Made by a program: the position numbers and the translations under genes. The notes under the pieces are model-generated. The model was not told where the DNA came from and made no database searches. It saw nothing but the letters and a program-made list of their open reading frames with translations. A stretch of 64,000 bases of DNA, from the NCBI GenBank assembly GCA_903941105.1, contig CAJANL010000043.1, forward strand, positions 1 through 64,000. The letters run 5' to 3'. This DNA comes from an uncultured Rhodospirillaceae bacterium (GTDB lineage Bacteria > Pseudomonadota > Alphaproteobacteria > Rhodospirillales > Magnetospirillaceae). Positions 26,241 to 36,852 of this stretch are shown here, piece after piece (the first letter of the stretch is position 1; the number at the start of each line of letters is the position of its first letter).

Positions 26241-27172
26241 CCCCCGTTCCCTCCACCGACGACTTTCGTGCCGCGGTGCTGGCGGGCCTGAGCCGGCGGC
26301 GGCGCGCCATTCCCTGCCGCTGGCTCTACGACGAGATCGGCTCGGCCCTGTTCGAGGTGATCTGCACCCTGCCGGAATACTATCTGACCCGGGCCGAGAC
26401 CGCCCTGCTGGAGCGGGTCGGCCCGGACCTGGCCGAATTGGCCGGGCCGGGGCGCGTTGTGGTCGACCTGGGTGCCGGCTCCATGAGCAAGACCCGGCTG
26501 TTGCTGTCGGCGCTGACCCGCCCCGCCGCCCTGGTGCCGGTGGACATTGCACGGCGGCCGCTGCTGACCCATGCCCGCCGCCTCGCCGAGGAGTTCCCCG
26601 CCCTCACCGTCGAGCCGCTCAATGCCGATTTCACCCGGCCGCTCACCCTGCCGCCCACCGTGTCGGGGCCGGTGCTGGGCTTCTTTCCCGGCTCCACCAT
26701 CGGCAATCTCGGGCGTTGCGAGGCGATGCGCCTGTTACGCGGGCTGCGGCGGCTGGGCGGGCCGCTGCTGGTGGGCGTCGATCTGGTCAAGGACCCGGCA
26801 GTGCTGGAGGCCGCCTATGACGACCGGGCCGGCGTCACCGCCGCCTTCACCGGCAACCTGCTGGCCCGGCTGGTGCGCGAGCTGGACGCCGAAATCGACC
26901 GGCGCGCCTTCACCCATCGTGCCCGCTGGAACCCGCGCCGGTCACGCATCGAGATCCACCTGGTGTGCCGGCGCGCCACCGAATTGCGGGTGGCGGGACG
27001 GCGCTTCGCCTTCGGCCGCGGCAGCGCCATCCATGTGGAGGATTGCCACAAATACTCTCCCGAGGCCTTCCGCCGGCTGGCGACACGCGCCGGCTGGACC
27101 CCGGTCGCCAGCTGGATCGACCACGGCTACAGCCTGCACCTGCTGGCGCCATCGGGCACCAGCCCTCTCTGA
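26237..27172 (+). CDS. egtD: L-histidine N-alpha-trimethyltransferase EgtD
   Basis: EgtD trimethylates the amino group of histidine, the first step to ergothioneine. The 311-residue protein starts at the ATG overlapping the egtB stop. Family marks include CRWLYDEIGSALFEVICTLP, EYYLTRAE, SAM motif I VVDLGAGSMSKTRLL, and GPVLGFFPGSTIGNL. The C-terminal VEDCHKYSPEAF region also matches. A longer open frame runs upstream but lies inside egtB in another frame. With egtB this gives the minimal ergothioneine pathway. Confidence 0.95.
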   Translation: MTPVPSTDDFRAAVLAGLSRRRRAIPCRWLYDEIGSALFEVICTLPEYYLTRAETALLERVGPDLAELAGPGRVVVDLGAGSMSKTRLLLSALTRPAALVPVDIARRPLLTHARRLAEEFPALTVEPLNADFTRPLTLPPTVSGPVLGFFPGSTIGNLGRCEAMRLLRGLRRLGGPLLVGVDLVKDPAVLEAAYDDRAGVTAAFTGNLLARLVRELDAEIDRRAFTHRARWNPRRSRIEIHLVCRRATELRVAGRRFAFGRGSAIHVEDCHKYSPEAFRRLATRAGWTPVASWIDHGYSLHLLAPSGTSPL

Positions 27173-27186
27173 TCGGAAGCGCCGTC

Positions 27187-27924
27187 CTATCCACCCGCCC
27201 GCGGCATTCCGTGCGCCACCGGGACATAGCCGCCGCGACGCTTGGCCTTCAGCTCGCGCAGGGCGCTACCGGCGTAGATCTGCTTGGTGGCCTCGACGAT
27301 GATCACCCCGGCGAAGGTTTCGAACCACCGCCGGCCCATCTGCTCGAACGCGGGTGCCGAGCGCAACACCATGCGCGATGCCGTGGGGGGGATGAACAAG
27401 GCGCCGTGCTGGCCCACCGGGGTGAACAGGTTATCGCGCAGCAGCCGGCTGATCTGGCCCGAGGTATAGGGGCGGCCATTGCCGAATGGCGTGTTCTCCA
27501 GCCGCGCCCAGATGCCGCGGCGATTGGGCACCACCACCGCCAGCCGGCCACCATCGGCCAGCACCCGCCACGCCTCGCGCAGCATGCCCCGCACCTGCTC
27601 GGTGGATTCGAGGGCATGGGCGATGACGATGCGGTCCATGCAGCGGGCCGGCAGCGGCAACTCGGTCTCGTCGGCCAGCGCCGCCAGTCCCAGTCCCTCG
27701 GGCGGCCACGGCAGAACGCCCTGGCTGGCCGGCATCATTGCCACCACCCGCTCGGCCTCGGTCATGAACGAGCGCAGATAGGGAACGGCGAATCCAAGGC
27801 CCAGCACCCGCATGCCGGTGACGTCCGGCCACATCTCGCGCAGACGGCCGCGAATCATCCGCCGCACCACCTGGCCCAGGCTGCTGTCGTAGAAATCGCG
27901 CAGGTCGACGACGTCGGTCCACAT
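27187..27924 (-). CDS. SAM-dependent methyltransferase encoded opposite gloB
   Basis: The 245-residue protein starts at MWTDVVDLRDFY (27924); an ATG six codons upstream has no better ribosome site. It has a methyltransferase motif I variant (VLGLGFAVPYLRSF) and a motif-IV region PARCMDRIVIAHALES. In many alphaproteobacteria a protein of this form is divergent from gloB, as here with 57 bases between starts. Substrate unknown. The usual glycine-rich loop is degenerate (GLGFAVPY), so activity is not certain. Confidence 0.75.
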   Translation of the reverse strand: MWTDVVDLRDFYDSSLGQVVRRMIRGRLREMWPDVTGMRVLGLGFAVPYLRSFMTEAERVVAMMPASQGVLPWPPEGLGLAALADETELPLPARCMDRIVIAHALESTEQVRGMLREAWRVLADGGRLAVVVPNRRGIWARLENTPFGNGRPYTSGQISRLLRDNLFTPVGQHGALFIPPTASRMVLRSAPAFEQMGRRWFETFAGVIIVEATKQIYAGSALRELKAKRRGGYVPVAHGMPRAGG

Positions 27925-27981
27925 GGTGGAACAGGATAGCATGGGTTAGGATGCGGCGGGGAGCTTGCCGGAGGGAACACC

Positions 27982-28755
27982 ATGGCGAAGCTGACGGTCG
28001 AGATCGTTCCCGTCCTGTCGGACAATTACGTCTTCCTGCTGCACGAGCCGAACTCGGGCGCCACCGCCGCCGTCGACCCGGCGGTGCCGGGGCCGGTGAT
28101 CGAGGCCCTGGCGGCCAAGGGCTGGCGGCTCAGCCACATCTTCAACACCCATCACCATGCCGACCATACCGGCGGCAATCGCGAATTGCAGCGCGCCACC
28201 GGCTGTGCCGTGGTGGGGGCGCGGCGCGACGCCGACCGCATTCCCGGCATCACCGTCGAGGTCCGGAACGGCGAGACCTTCCTGTTGGGCAGCGCCGCCG
28301 CCCGGGTGTTCGACGTGCCGGGTCACACCATCGGCCACATCGCCTACTGGTTCCCCGACTCCGAGGCGCTGTTCTGCGGCGACACCCTGTTCTCGCTGGG
28401 CTGCGGCCGACTGTTCGAGGGCACGCCGGACCAGATGTGGCGTTCGCTGGTGACGCTGCGCGACCTGCCCGCCGCCACCCGGGTGTTCTGCGCCCACGAA
28501 TACACCCAGTCCAACGGCCGCTTCGCCCGTCTGGTCGAGCGCGGCAACCCGGCGCTGACGGCGCGGCTCGACGAGGTCGACGCCTTGCGTGCCACGGGCC
28601 AGCCGACCGTACCGTCGACCATCGCCTCCGAGCGCGCCTGCAATCCCTTCCTGCGCGCCGACCAGCCCACGGTGGCCCGCGCCGTCGGCATGGAGCCGGG
28701 CGCGGACCCGCTGGCAGTGTTCACGGAACTACGGCGGCGGAAGGACGTGTTTTAG
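27982..28755 (+). CDS. gloB: Hydroxyacylglutathione hydrolase (glyoxalase II)
   Basis: Glyoxalase II hydrolyses S-lactoylglutathione to lactate and glutathione in methylglyoxal detoxification. The 257-residue protein has the binuclear metal motif THHHADHTGGN (about 57-67), DVPGHTIGHIAY, FCGDTLFSLGCGRLFEG and FCAHEYTQSN. The family's C-terminal ACNPFLR follows. GGAGGGA precedes the ATG. All metal ligands are present. Confidence 0.97.
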   Translation: MAKLTVEIVPVLSDNYVFLLHEPNSGATAAVDPAVPGPVIEALAAKGWRLSHIFNTHHHADHTGGNRELQRATGCAVVGARRDADRIPGITVEVRNGETFLLGSAAARVFDVPGHTIGHIAYWFPDSEALFCGDTLFSLGCGRLFEGTPDQMWRSLVTLRDLPAATRVFCAHEYTQSNGRFARLVERGNPALTARLDEVDALRATGQPTVPSTIASERACNPFLRADQPTVARAVGMEPGADPLAVFTELRRRKDVF

Positions 28756-29664
28756 CTAACGAAATTTTTTGAACAGACCGGCACACAGGGCGATGATCTT
28801 CTCGTCGAGAAACACCGGTTCGGCCAGACGGTAGATCTTTCCACGGCCGGGGGCGGGGTGGAATCTCGCCCGCCACCCCCAGGCCATCCAGTTGGTCATG
28901 ATGTCGCGGCAACTTTTCCAGATTGCGGTCAAGCGGATGCCCTTGGCCTGCCCCTTCTGGCGCGGCAGGAAACGGATGGGCACCTCGATGATGTCCATGC
29001 CGCGGTCGAGGGTGCGGGACATCATTTCGACGCCGAGAAACGAACTCTCGCCCTTGAGCGTCAGTGACTGCAACGTCGCCGTTCTATGAAACTGGATATT
29101 CTGGAAGTCGTGGGCATTCACGCCGAAGAGAATGCGAAGCACGTAATAATTTGCAATTGATACCATCGCCCGCAAAAGATCATCGGACCTTTTTCGCACC
29201 CTGTAAAGCGAACGAATCACCGGCACATAGGAAAAGGCCCGTATCGGCACGGGTCGAATGCCGATTACAACGGGAAAATATTTTAGAAGCTCCAAAAATA
29301 TCCGCAAGTCTTCCATGTCATACGACCAGTCGACGGTCTGCCAGAAGATGAATTCCTTCTCGGCCAGGGACACCCCCCGTTTGAACGAATAGCCGATGTT
29401 GCGATTGCGTTCGTTGCGAACCGTGCGAATGCGGGAATTCTGCGCGGCACAGCGTTGGGCGATGTCCCAGGTGCCGTCGGTCGAGCAGTCGTCGACGAAG
29501 ATGAGCTCGTAGTCATCCGCGACAGTGTCGAGAAGGGCCGAAGCCTTCGCGAGGAATTCCGCGATGGATTCTCTCTCGTTGTAGCCGTAGCTGACCAGGG
29601 TCACCGAATGGCCGAATTTTGACCGTTCCGCGGTGTCGGGGATGGCCTCATCTGCGTCCAGCAT
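28756..29664 (-). CDS. Family 2 glycosyltransferase, DPM/ArnC-like
   Basis: The ATG at 29664 has GGGGGAGG five bases upstream and is preferred; an ATG at 29685 overlaps the previous stop (ATGA). The 302-residue protein has the GT2 core VTLVSYGYNERESI, LIFVDDCSTDGTWDIAQ, and the acceptor-side VPIRFLPRQKGQAKG typical of polyprenyl-phosphate or bactoprenol sugar transferases. It lacks the twin C-terminal membrane helices of GtrB. Codon use is visibly AT-richer than in gloB next door, suggesting acquisition with the operon. Last gene of the six-gene unit from 33951. Confidence 0.87.
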   Translation of the reverse strand: MLDADEAIPDTAERSKFGHSVTLVSYGYNERESIAEFLAKASALLDTVADDYELIFVDDCSTDGTWDIAQRCAAQNSRIRTVRNERNRNIGYSFKRGVSLAEKEFIFWQTVDWSYDMEDLRIFLELLKYFPVVIGIRPVPIRAFSYVPVIRSLYRVRKRSDDLLRAMVSIANYYVLRILFGVNAHDFQNIQFHRTATLQSLTLKGESSFLGVEMMSRTLDRGMDIIEVPIRFLPRQKGQAKGIRLTAIWKSCRDIMTNWMAWGWRARFHPAPGRGKIYRLAEPVFLDEKIIALCAGLFKKFR

Positions 29665-29681
29665 GGTTGCCTCCCCCTGCG

Positions 29682-30680
29682 TCATGAGCCCGGGTGGGGT
29701 TCAGGCCCCTTGGTCCAGGCCTGCCAAAGGCCGGCCACCGCACCGGCGACGATGATGTGGCTGTAGAGAATATGCAGGCCGAGGGCAAGCAACGCGAACC
29801 CCGTGCCCTTCTTCCGGGCGGCAAGGTCAAAGAACAAGCGATACGACCAGAGGAAGACTGCCAGGGCGACCGCGGCAACGGCGGCGCCCCCCCAGTGAAG
29901 CGGCGTCAGGGCCAGCAGCGGCAGAATCGCTGCGCCGATCAGATGGCCAAGACCATTCCCCGCCGACGTGCCGCCACCGTCGAAGCGACGACGCGAGGCG
30001 AAAAGAAGGGCCCATTTGGCGGAGCGGTCGAAGTATACCCGCATGGTCTTGCGGATGTCGGGGAAGTCATGGCGGACCATGATGTGCTCGTCGAGGACGA
30101 TCCGCGCGTCGGGCGGCAGGCGATAGCTGAATTCATAGTCTTCGACCTCGGCACGCCGATAGCGGCCATCGAACCCGCCGGCCCGTTCGAAGATGGACTT
30201 GTACATGGCGCCGGCGCGGGTATTGAAACAGGTCAGCGGCACCGGCTTTTGCAGCCAGGCGAGAACCCAGCTGTATTCCACCAGCGCCTTGTACCAGCAA
30301 CCGGGGCTCTCGCGCAGCGGCACCGGTGAACAGATGCCGTTGACGCATGGGGCGGCGCCCGGCTTCGCGAAGTGCGCCTTGACCGCCGCCAGGCTGCCAG
30401 GCTCGACCATGGTGTCGGAATCGAAGAAGACGATGATGTCGTTGGCCGCCTCCGCCACGGCGCGGTTGCGCGCCACGGAGGGTCCCGAGTTCTCCGCCAG
30501 GCACACCACCCTGGCTCCCGCCGCCGCCGCGCGGTCGGCGCTGCCATCGGTCGACCTGTCGTCGACCACGATCAGCTCGTCGCCATCGCCAAAGGCGGGA
30601 TCGGTCACAATGGAGGTGACGAGCGCCCCAATTGTTTCAGCGGAGTTATAGCATGGGATCAGGACTGAAATGGGGGCCAT
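29682..30680 (-). CDS. Family 2 glycosyltransferase with C-terminal membrane helices
   Basis: The 332-residue protein starts MAPISVLIPCYNSAETIGAL, has LIVVDDRSTDGS and the donor-metal motif FFDSDTMVEPGSL near residue 90, then AEVEDYEFSYRL for the catalytic-base region. After about residue 235 there are two or three hydrophobic helices, so it works at the inner membrane, probably adding a sugar to a lipid-linked acceptor. It overlaps the next glycosyltransferase by an ATGA and lies 59 AT-rich bases after the M20 gene. It is the fifth gene of the operon. Confidence 0.9.
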   Translation of the reverse strand: MAPISVLIPCYNSAETIGALVTSIVTDPAFGDGDELIVVDDRSTDGSADRAAAAGARVVCLAENSGPSVARNRAVAEAANDIIVFFDSDTMVEPGSLAAVKAHFAKPGAAPCVNGICSPVPLRESPGCWYKALVEYSWVLAWLQKPVPLTCFNTRAGAMYKSIFERAGGFDGRYRRAEVEDYEFSYRLPPDARIVLDEHIMVRHDFPDIRKTMRVYFDRSAKWALLFASRRRFDGGGTSAGNGLGHLIGAAILPLLALTPLHWGGAAVAAVALAVFLWSYRLFFDLAARKKGTGFALLALGLHILYSHIIVAGAVAGLWQAWTKGPEPHPGS

Positions 30681-30739
30681 GGTGAATTCAATTCTCGTAA
30701 TTCTGCTGAATAGGGACGGATGCTATATGAATAGCCGAG

Positions 30740-31981
30740 TCAGGTTCCACACCATTCCTCCGCCAGGGCGAGGTAAACCGCCATCATTCGCGGCAGATCC
30801 TCCAGCATGAAGTGCTCGTCGGGCCGGTGGGGATTGTAGCCTCGGCCGGGGCCATACAGCACGCACGGCATCCCGCGGCTGACGAAATGGCGCATGTCGG
30901 ACAGGCCGGTCGACGGGCTGGGGGTCAGCGGCGGCATGTGGCAGGCGGCCAGCGCCCGCTGCAGGCAGTCGATCAGCGGCTGCCACGCCCCTTCCACCGG
31001 TTCGAGGGCGAAGCGCCCCCAGTCGAATACCAGCGAGCGGCAGCCGAGGCCGGCGGCAGCCTCGCTGGCGACCGCCTCCATCAGCGACTTGATGTCGGCG
31101 ACGCTGTGGGGCGGCGGAAAGGTGACGAAACACCGGGCCTGCGCCGTGTCCGGCACACAGAAGCGCGGCGCGTCGCTCGCCAGCCCGTGGACGACGAACT
31201 GGTAGGGACTGGGGTATTCACGCCAAGCCCCCTGACGCCCCTCGTTGAGCCTGTGGATGTTCTGGCGCATGTCCAGCAGGATGCGGCACAGCGCCTCGGC
31301 GGCGTTAACCCCCATATGCGAGACGCTGACCGAGGCCGACTTACCTTCGACGGCCAGCGAGAACTCCATGTTGCCGGCATGGGCGACGCAGGCCTTGTCA
31401 GGCCGGGTACCATCGACCAGCACCACGCCATCGGCCTTGAACCCGGCCTCGACGCAGGCGAGTGTCCCATTGCCGGTGGTCTCGTCCTCGATGACGAACT
31501 GGAAGATCAGGTCGCCCGACAGCCGCAGGTCGGTGGCCTTGATGGTCTTGAGCAACCCGAGAAGAATGGCGACGCCGGCCTTGTTGTCCATGGTGCCGCG
31601 GCCGTACATCGCCCCGGTGGCGCTGTCGATGGCGGCGGCGAACGGGAGGTGCGACCACAGGGCCGGGTCCCCGGCCGGCTGGATATCGAGATGCGCCTCC
31701 ATGATCAGTGACCGGCCACCACCGCTGCCGGGAAGGCGCACCACCAGGTTGTTGCGGCCCGCCATGCGGCTGATGGGCAACTGGGCGTCGGGATGGGCGT
31801 CCATGGCGGCCGGCTCCACCGGCACGGCCACCGGCGAAAATCCATGGCGCCGCAGCCAGTCGGCGACGAAGCCGGTCACCGCCGCCTCATCCTCGTAGGC
31901 GCTGGGAATGCGCACCAGATCGGCCAGCAGGGCCACCCATTCGTCCTGATGGGCGCGGATGTAGTCGGCGGAGGCGGTCAT
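30740..31981 (-). CDS. M20-family metallohydrolase (ArgE/DapE-like deacylase)
   Basis: The 413-residue protein has the M20 dinuclear zinc site: EAHLDIQPAG (His and Asp), the bridging Asp in YGRGTMDNKAG, the acidic pair region IEDETTGNGT, and a late His in HRPDEH. Relatives remove acyl groups from amino acids or amino sugars (acetylornithine, succinyl-diaminopimelate). Its place between an AAC(3)-like acyltransferase and glycosyltransferases suggests it processes an N-acylated intermediate. Its start overlaps the previous stop (ATGA). The exact substrate is unknown. Confidence 0.88.
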   Translation of the reverse strand: MTASADYIRAHQDEWVALLADLVRIPSAYEDEAAVTGFVADWLRRHGFSPVAVPVEPAAMDAHPDAQLPISRMAGRNNLVVRLPGSGGGRSLIMEAHLDIQPAGDPALWSHLPFAAAIDSATGAMYGRGTMDNKAGVAILLGLLKTIKATDLRLSGDLIFQFVIEDETTGNGTLACVEAGFKADGVVLVDGTRPDKACVAHAGNMEFSLAVEGKSASVSVSHMGVNAAEALCRILLDMRQNIHRLNEGRQGAWREYPSPYQFVVHGLASDAPRFCVPDTAQARCFVTFPPPHSVADIKSLMEAVASEAAAGLGCRSLVFDWGRFALEPVEGAWQPLIDCLQRALAACHMPPLTPSPSTGLSDMRHFVSRGMPCVLYGPGRGYNPHRPDEHFMLEDLPRMMAVYLALAEEWCGT

Positions 31982-32772
31982 GGCGCTTCCTCGTCGGTCG
32001 CGAGCCAGCAGGGCAGCCGGCCGTCACGGTAGCGGCCTTTGGCGTGACACACCGCGTCGTCGAACCACGGTGCCAGATCGACGCGGAAAAAATGCGCGTC
32101 ATTGACCGTAACGCTGCGGAAATAGCATGGCGTCCGCTCGGACACCCGATACAGCCGCCCGGGCCGGATGGCCTTCTGCACCGCGTCGCTGACCCCGCGG
32201 CGGCGCTGGCGGTGCACCGCACCCGTTCCGTCGATCACCGTCAACTCGAAGACCTCCTCGGTGAACAGCGGCAACGGACACTGGTCGCGAAACAGGTAGT
32301 CAACGTAGTGGATCAGCGGGTTGGTGTTGGCGCTGACCCCCAGACCCAGCAGGAAACCGCCATGACCGATCACCCTGCAAAAGGCGGAATCCTCGCCGCA
32401 TGGCAACTCGCCCGACGGAGAGCTGCCGCAAATATGCTCGGCGCCAGGACCGTAGGATGAAATGGGGATGTCGGCGTCCAGGCTCCGCCGCGCTCCCGGC
32501 AGACGCCGGAACAACTCGTTCAGCAGTCCGATGCGTGACGGCGTGCGGGCGATGTCGAGTGGCGGCGGATTACTGCGCAGATAGTCGACGTAAGAGCCTC
32601 GGAACGGATAGGTCGGCATGCTGAAGCTGGCTCCCGCCGACCGCTCCAGCAAGGCGTCCAGCGCCTCGCCCGCCGCGATGCCGGCCCGGCCCATCCAGTC
32701 CATGGATGAATGCACATAGATCGGCGCGCCGGCGGGAACGTCAAGCGAGTCGAGGACGGCGGCCAGCTTCAT
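31978..32772 (-). CDS. AAC(3)-family N-acyltransferase
   Basis: The 264-residue protein matches the aminoglycoside 3-N-acetyltransferase fold: PIYVHSSMDWMGRAG at the start, SFSMPTYPFRGSYVDYL, SYGPGAEHICGSSPSGELPC, and GHGGFLLGLGVSANTNPLIHY near the catalytic His. Chromosomal relatives mostly acylate amino sugars in biosynthesis rather than give drug resistance. The gene overlaps both neighbours by four bases; the one upstream encodes an acyl carrier protein. That makes an ACP-borne acyl donor plausible, which is inference. A resistance role is unlikely given the operon. Confidence 0.85.
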   Translation of the reverse strand: MKLAAVLDSLDVPAGAPIYVHSSMDWMGRAGIAAGEALDALLERSAGASFSMPTYPFRGSYVDYLRSNPPPLDIARTPSRIGLLNELFRRLPGARRSLDADIPISSYGPGAEHICGSSPSGELPCGEDSAFCRVIGHGGFLLGLGVSANTNPLIHYVDYLFRDQCPLPLFTEEVFELTVIDGTGAVHRQRRRGVSDAVQKAIRPGRLYRVSERTPCYFRSVTVNDAHFFRVDLAPWFDDAVCHAKGRYRDGRLPCWLATDEEAP

Positions 32773-33044
32773 GGCGCTTCCGGCAGTCCGTCCCAGGAAA
32801 TATCGACACCCTTGATATCGCGCATCACCGTAATGAGATCGTCAACGGTGCGCATGCCGGTAATCTCCCGTGTGGTGAAGGCGACGCTGAACGCGGCCTC
32901 GATGCCGACCACGAGATTGATATGGTTGAACGAGTCCCAGGATTCCACGTCCTCGGCGGTCATGTCCGGTCGAATGACCAGATCGGGCTCGCTGAAGACC
33001 TCACGAAAGACTGCGTTAAGGCGGATGATTTGCGTCATCGGCAT
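32769..33044 (-). CDS. Acyl carrier protein
   Basis: The 91-residue acidic protein has the phosphopantetheine site WDSFNHINL (Ser near residue 37) in a four-helix ACP pattern: an early VFREVFSEPDLVIRPDMTAE, a late EITGMRTVDDLITVM. It is not the housekeeping AcpP, which has the DSLD motif and lies with fab genes. Either ATG at 33044 or 33038 could start it, both behind an AAGGG. It overlaps the AAC(3)-like gene by four bases (ATGA), so it is probably the dedicated carrier for that enzyme. Confidence 0.9.
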   Translation of the reverse strand: MPMTQIIRLNAVFREVFSEPDLVIRPDMTAEDVESWDSFNHINLVVGIEAAFSVAFTTREITGMRTVDDLITVMRDIKGVDISWDGLPEAP

Positions 33045-33051
33045 GAACCCT

Positions 33052-33951
33052 TCACGTCACGACGAAAGCGGCAATTTCGGGAACCGGCACGCACGCCTTC
33101 ATGGGGGGATAGGCAAGAATGGACAGCTGGCGCTCCACCGTGAAGCCGGCACCGATCAGGTGGGCCGCCACCTCGTCCGCGTGGCGGTAGAGATAGATGT
33201 GGTCTGCATTGGGGGCATTGACCGCGGCCGTGATGAAGCCCCGAGCCCCGTCGCCCGCCAGCATCCGCCGCAAGGCGCCCAGATAGGCCAGCGGATCTTC
33301 CAGGTGTTCCAGAACCTCCACCGAGATCAGGCAGCGGCTGGGCGGCGGCGGGTCGGCAAGAATGTCGCGCAGTTCCACCCCATAGCGCCCCTCGCCACCA
33401 TAGGCATCGACCTGACGTTGGGCGAAAGCTTGCGAGTGGCGGCTGATGTCGAAGCCGGTGCCACGCATGCCGGACACCTGGACCAAACGGCGCGAATAAA
33501 ATCCGGTCCCGACCCCGACATCGTAGAAGCCGCGGAGATCGGTCGCCTCGATCGGCGCGACGAACGCCTCCTCGAAGAAGAGGAACTGCTTGTAATGGTG
33601 GGGCCACAGGAAGCTCGACAGCAATATGCCCGGTAGGTAAAGCCGCTCCATGTAGTCTTCGTCGTGATAGATCGCCGCCGCAACCTCGGCGAAACTCCGG
33701 TTGGCGTAGGTGCCGGTGCGGTCGAAGACTTTTTGCAGCCGAAGGGCGTCCAGGGCGAATTCGGCATAGCCTTCAGCCGCCATGTGCAGCGAACCGGCGC
33801 CGGAGAACATCCGGAGCAGGCTTTCCTCGAATCGGGCCGCCCATTGGTCGCCGAATTCCGCATGTCCCCGCGCGACCGAGTCGCGGAAGAAGGGAAAGCG
33901 CTCCTTGAAGACCGCATTGAGCTCCGCTACCCGGGGAAACCTTTCGGTCAT
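33052..33951 (-). CDS. SAM-dependent methyltransferase, first gene of the ACP/AAC(3) operon
   Basis: The ATG at 33951 has GGAAGGG eight bases upstream; a longer frame to 34098 lacks one. The 299-residue protein has a helical N-terminal 125 residues (CMD- or anchor-like) and then a class I methyltransferase with motif I FYDVGVGTGFYSRRL, motif II GTGFDISRHSQAFA and SVEVLEHLEDPLAYL. Downstream genes encode ACP, acyltransferase, hydrolase and glycosyltransferases. It probably methylates a sugar or acyl group of the same product, though the substrate is not known. Confidence 0.82.
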   Translation of the reverse strand: MTERFPRVAELNAVFKERFPFFRDSVARGHAEFGDQWAARFEESLLRMFSGAGSLHMAAEGYAEFALDALRLQKVFDRTGTYANRSFAEVAAAIYHDEDYMERLYLPGILLSSFLWPHHYKQFLFFEEAFVAPIEATDLRGFYDVGVGTGFYSRRLVQVSGMRGTGFDISRHSQAFAQRQVDAYGGEGRYGVELRDILADPPPPSRCLISVEVLEHLEDPLAYLGALRRMLAGDGARGFITAAVNAPNADHIYLYRHADEVAAHLIGAGFTVERQLSILAYPPMKACVPVPEIAAFVVT

Positions 33952-34212
33952 GGGCGCGTCCCTTCCTGCGGTGAGATCTCGATTGAAGGCGAGTGTGGCA
34001 AAGCCGAACGCGGCGAGATCATAACGTGAGATATGCTTGTTTCGCTCGCGGGCCGGACATTGCCGAGCTGTGATAGGCCACGTCCCATCCCGATGCAAGC
34101 CTCAAGATATACGAGTCGGGTCTCCGTCGCGCCTGCCCTTTTGTCGGGTCCATTCCGCTTGACCAGTTGGGGGCTGCCGGGAGCATCGTAGCGGGAGGAA
34201 CAGGAGGCAGGC

Positions 34213-34836
34213 ATGGGCGCGGGATGTTGTCAGGACGGGTGCGGCACCCTGGCCGCCAAGGTGAGCCGCCGCTTCCGGCGTGCCCTGTGGATCGCGCTGG
34301 CGATCAACGCGATCATGTTCGTGGTCGAGATCACGGCCGGTGTGGCGGCGGGATCGTCGTCGCTCCAGGCCGATGCCCTGGACTTCCTGGGCGACGCCGC
34401 CAATTACGGCCTGAGCCTGTTCGTCCTCGGCATGAGCCTGCGACACCGGGCCATGGCGTCGGTGCTGAAGGGCTTCACCATGGGGGCGTTCGGCATCTGG
34501 GTGATGCTCGCGACGGTCCGGCATCTGTTCGACGGAACCGTTCCCGAGGCGGAGACCATGGGGGCGGTCGGCGTCGCCGCACTGATTTCCAACGTCACCG
34601 TCGCGCTGGTCCTCTACGCCTTCCGCGATGGCGACAGCAACATGCGCTCGGTGTGGATCTGCTCGCGGAACGATGCCGTCGGCAACGTGGCGGTGCTGGC
34701 GGCGGCCGGTGGGGTGGTGGCCACCGGCGCCGGCTGGCCTGATGTGGCGGTGGCGGCCATCATGGCGGCGCTTGCTCTCAGCGGCGCCTGGCAGGTCCTG
34801 CGCCATGCCCTGTCCGAGCTGCGCCCGGCCCCCTGA
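34213..34836 (+). CDS. Cation diffusion facilitator-type transporter, short form
   Basis: The 207-residue protein has six hydrophobic helices and the CDF metal-site pattern: DALDFLGDAANYG in helix 2 and SRNDAVGNVAVL in helix 5. It ends at the last helix and so lacks the usual cytoplasmic C-terminal domain. The N-terminus carries MGAGCCQDGCG, a Cys cluster that may bind the incoming metal. Related short CDF proteins export Co, Zn or Cd. A strong GGAGGAACAGGAGG precedes the ATG. It converges on the hybrid kinase gene with four bases between. Confidence 0.85.
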   Translation: MGAGCCQDGCGTLAAKVSRRFRRALWIALAINAIMFVVEITAGVAAGSSSLQADALDFLGDAANYGLSLFVLGMSLRHRAMASVLKGFTMGAFGIWVMLATVRHLFDGTVPEAETMGAVGVAALISNVTVALVLYAFRDGDSNMRSVWICSRNDAVGNVAVLAAAGGVVATGAGWPDVAVAAIMAALALSGAWQVLRHALSELRPAP

Positions 34837-34840
34837 AGGC

Positions 34841-36848
<2,008 letters not shown>

Positions 36849-36852
<4 letters not shown>

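Noticed and set aside
31978-32772. Aminoglycoside resistance gene
   Set aside because: The AAC(3)-like gene is embedded by overlapping codons in an ACP/glycosyltransferase operon, so a biosynthetic role is far more likely.
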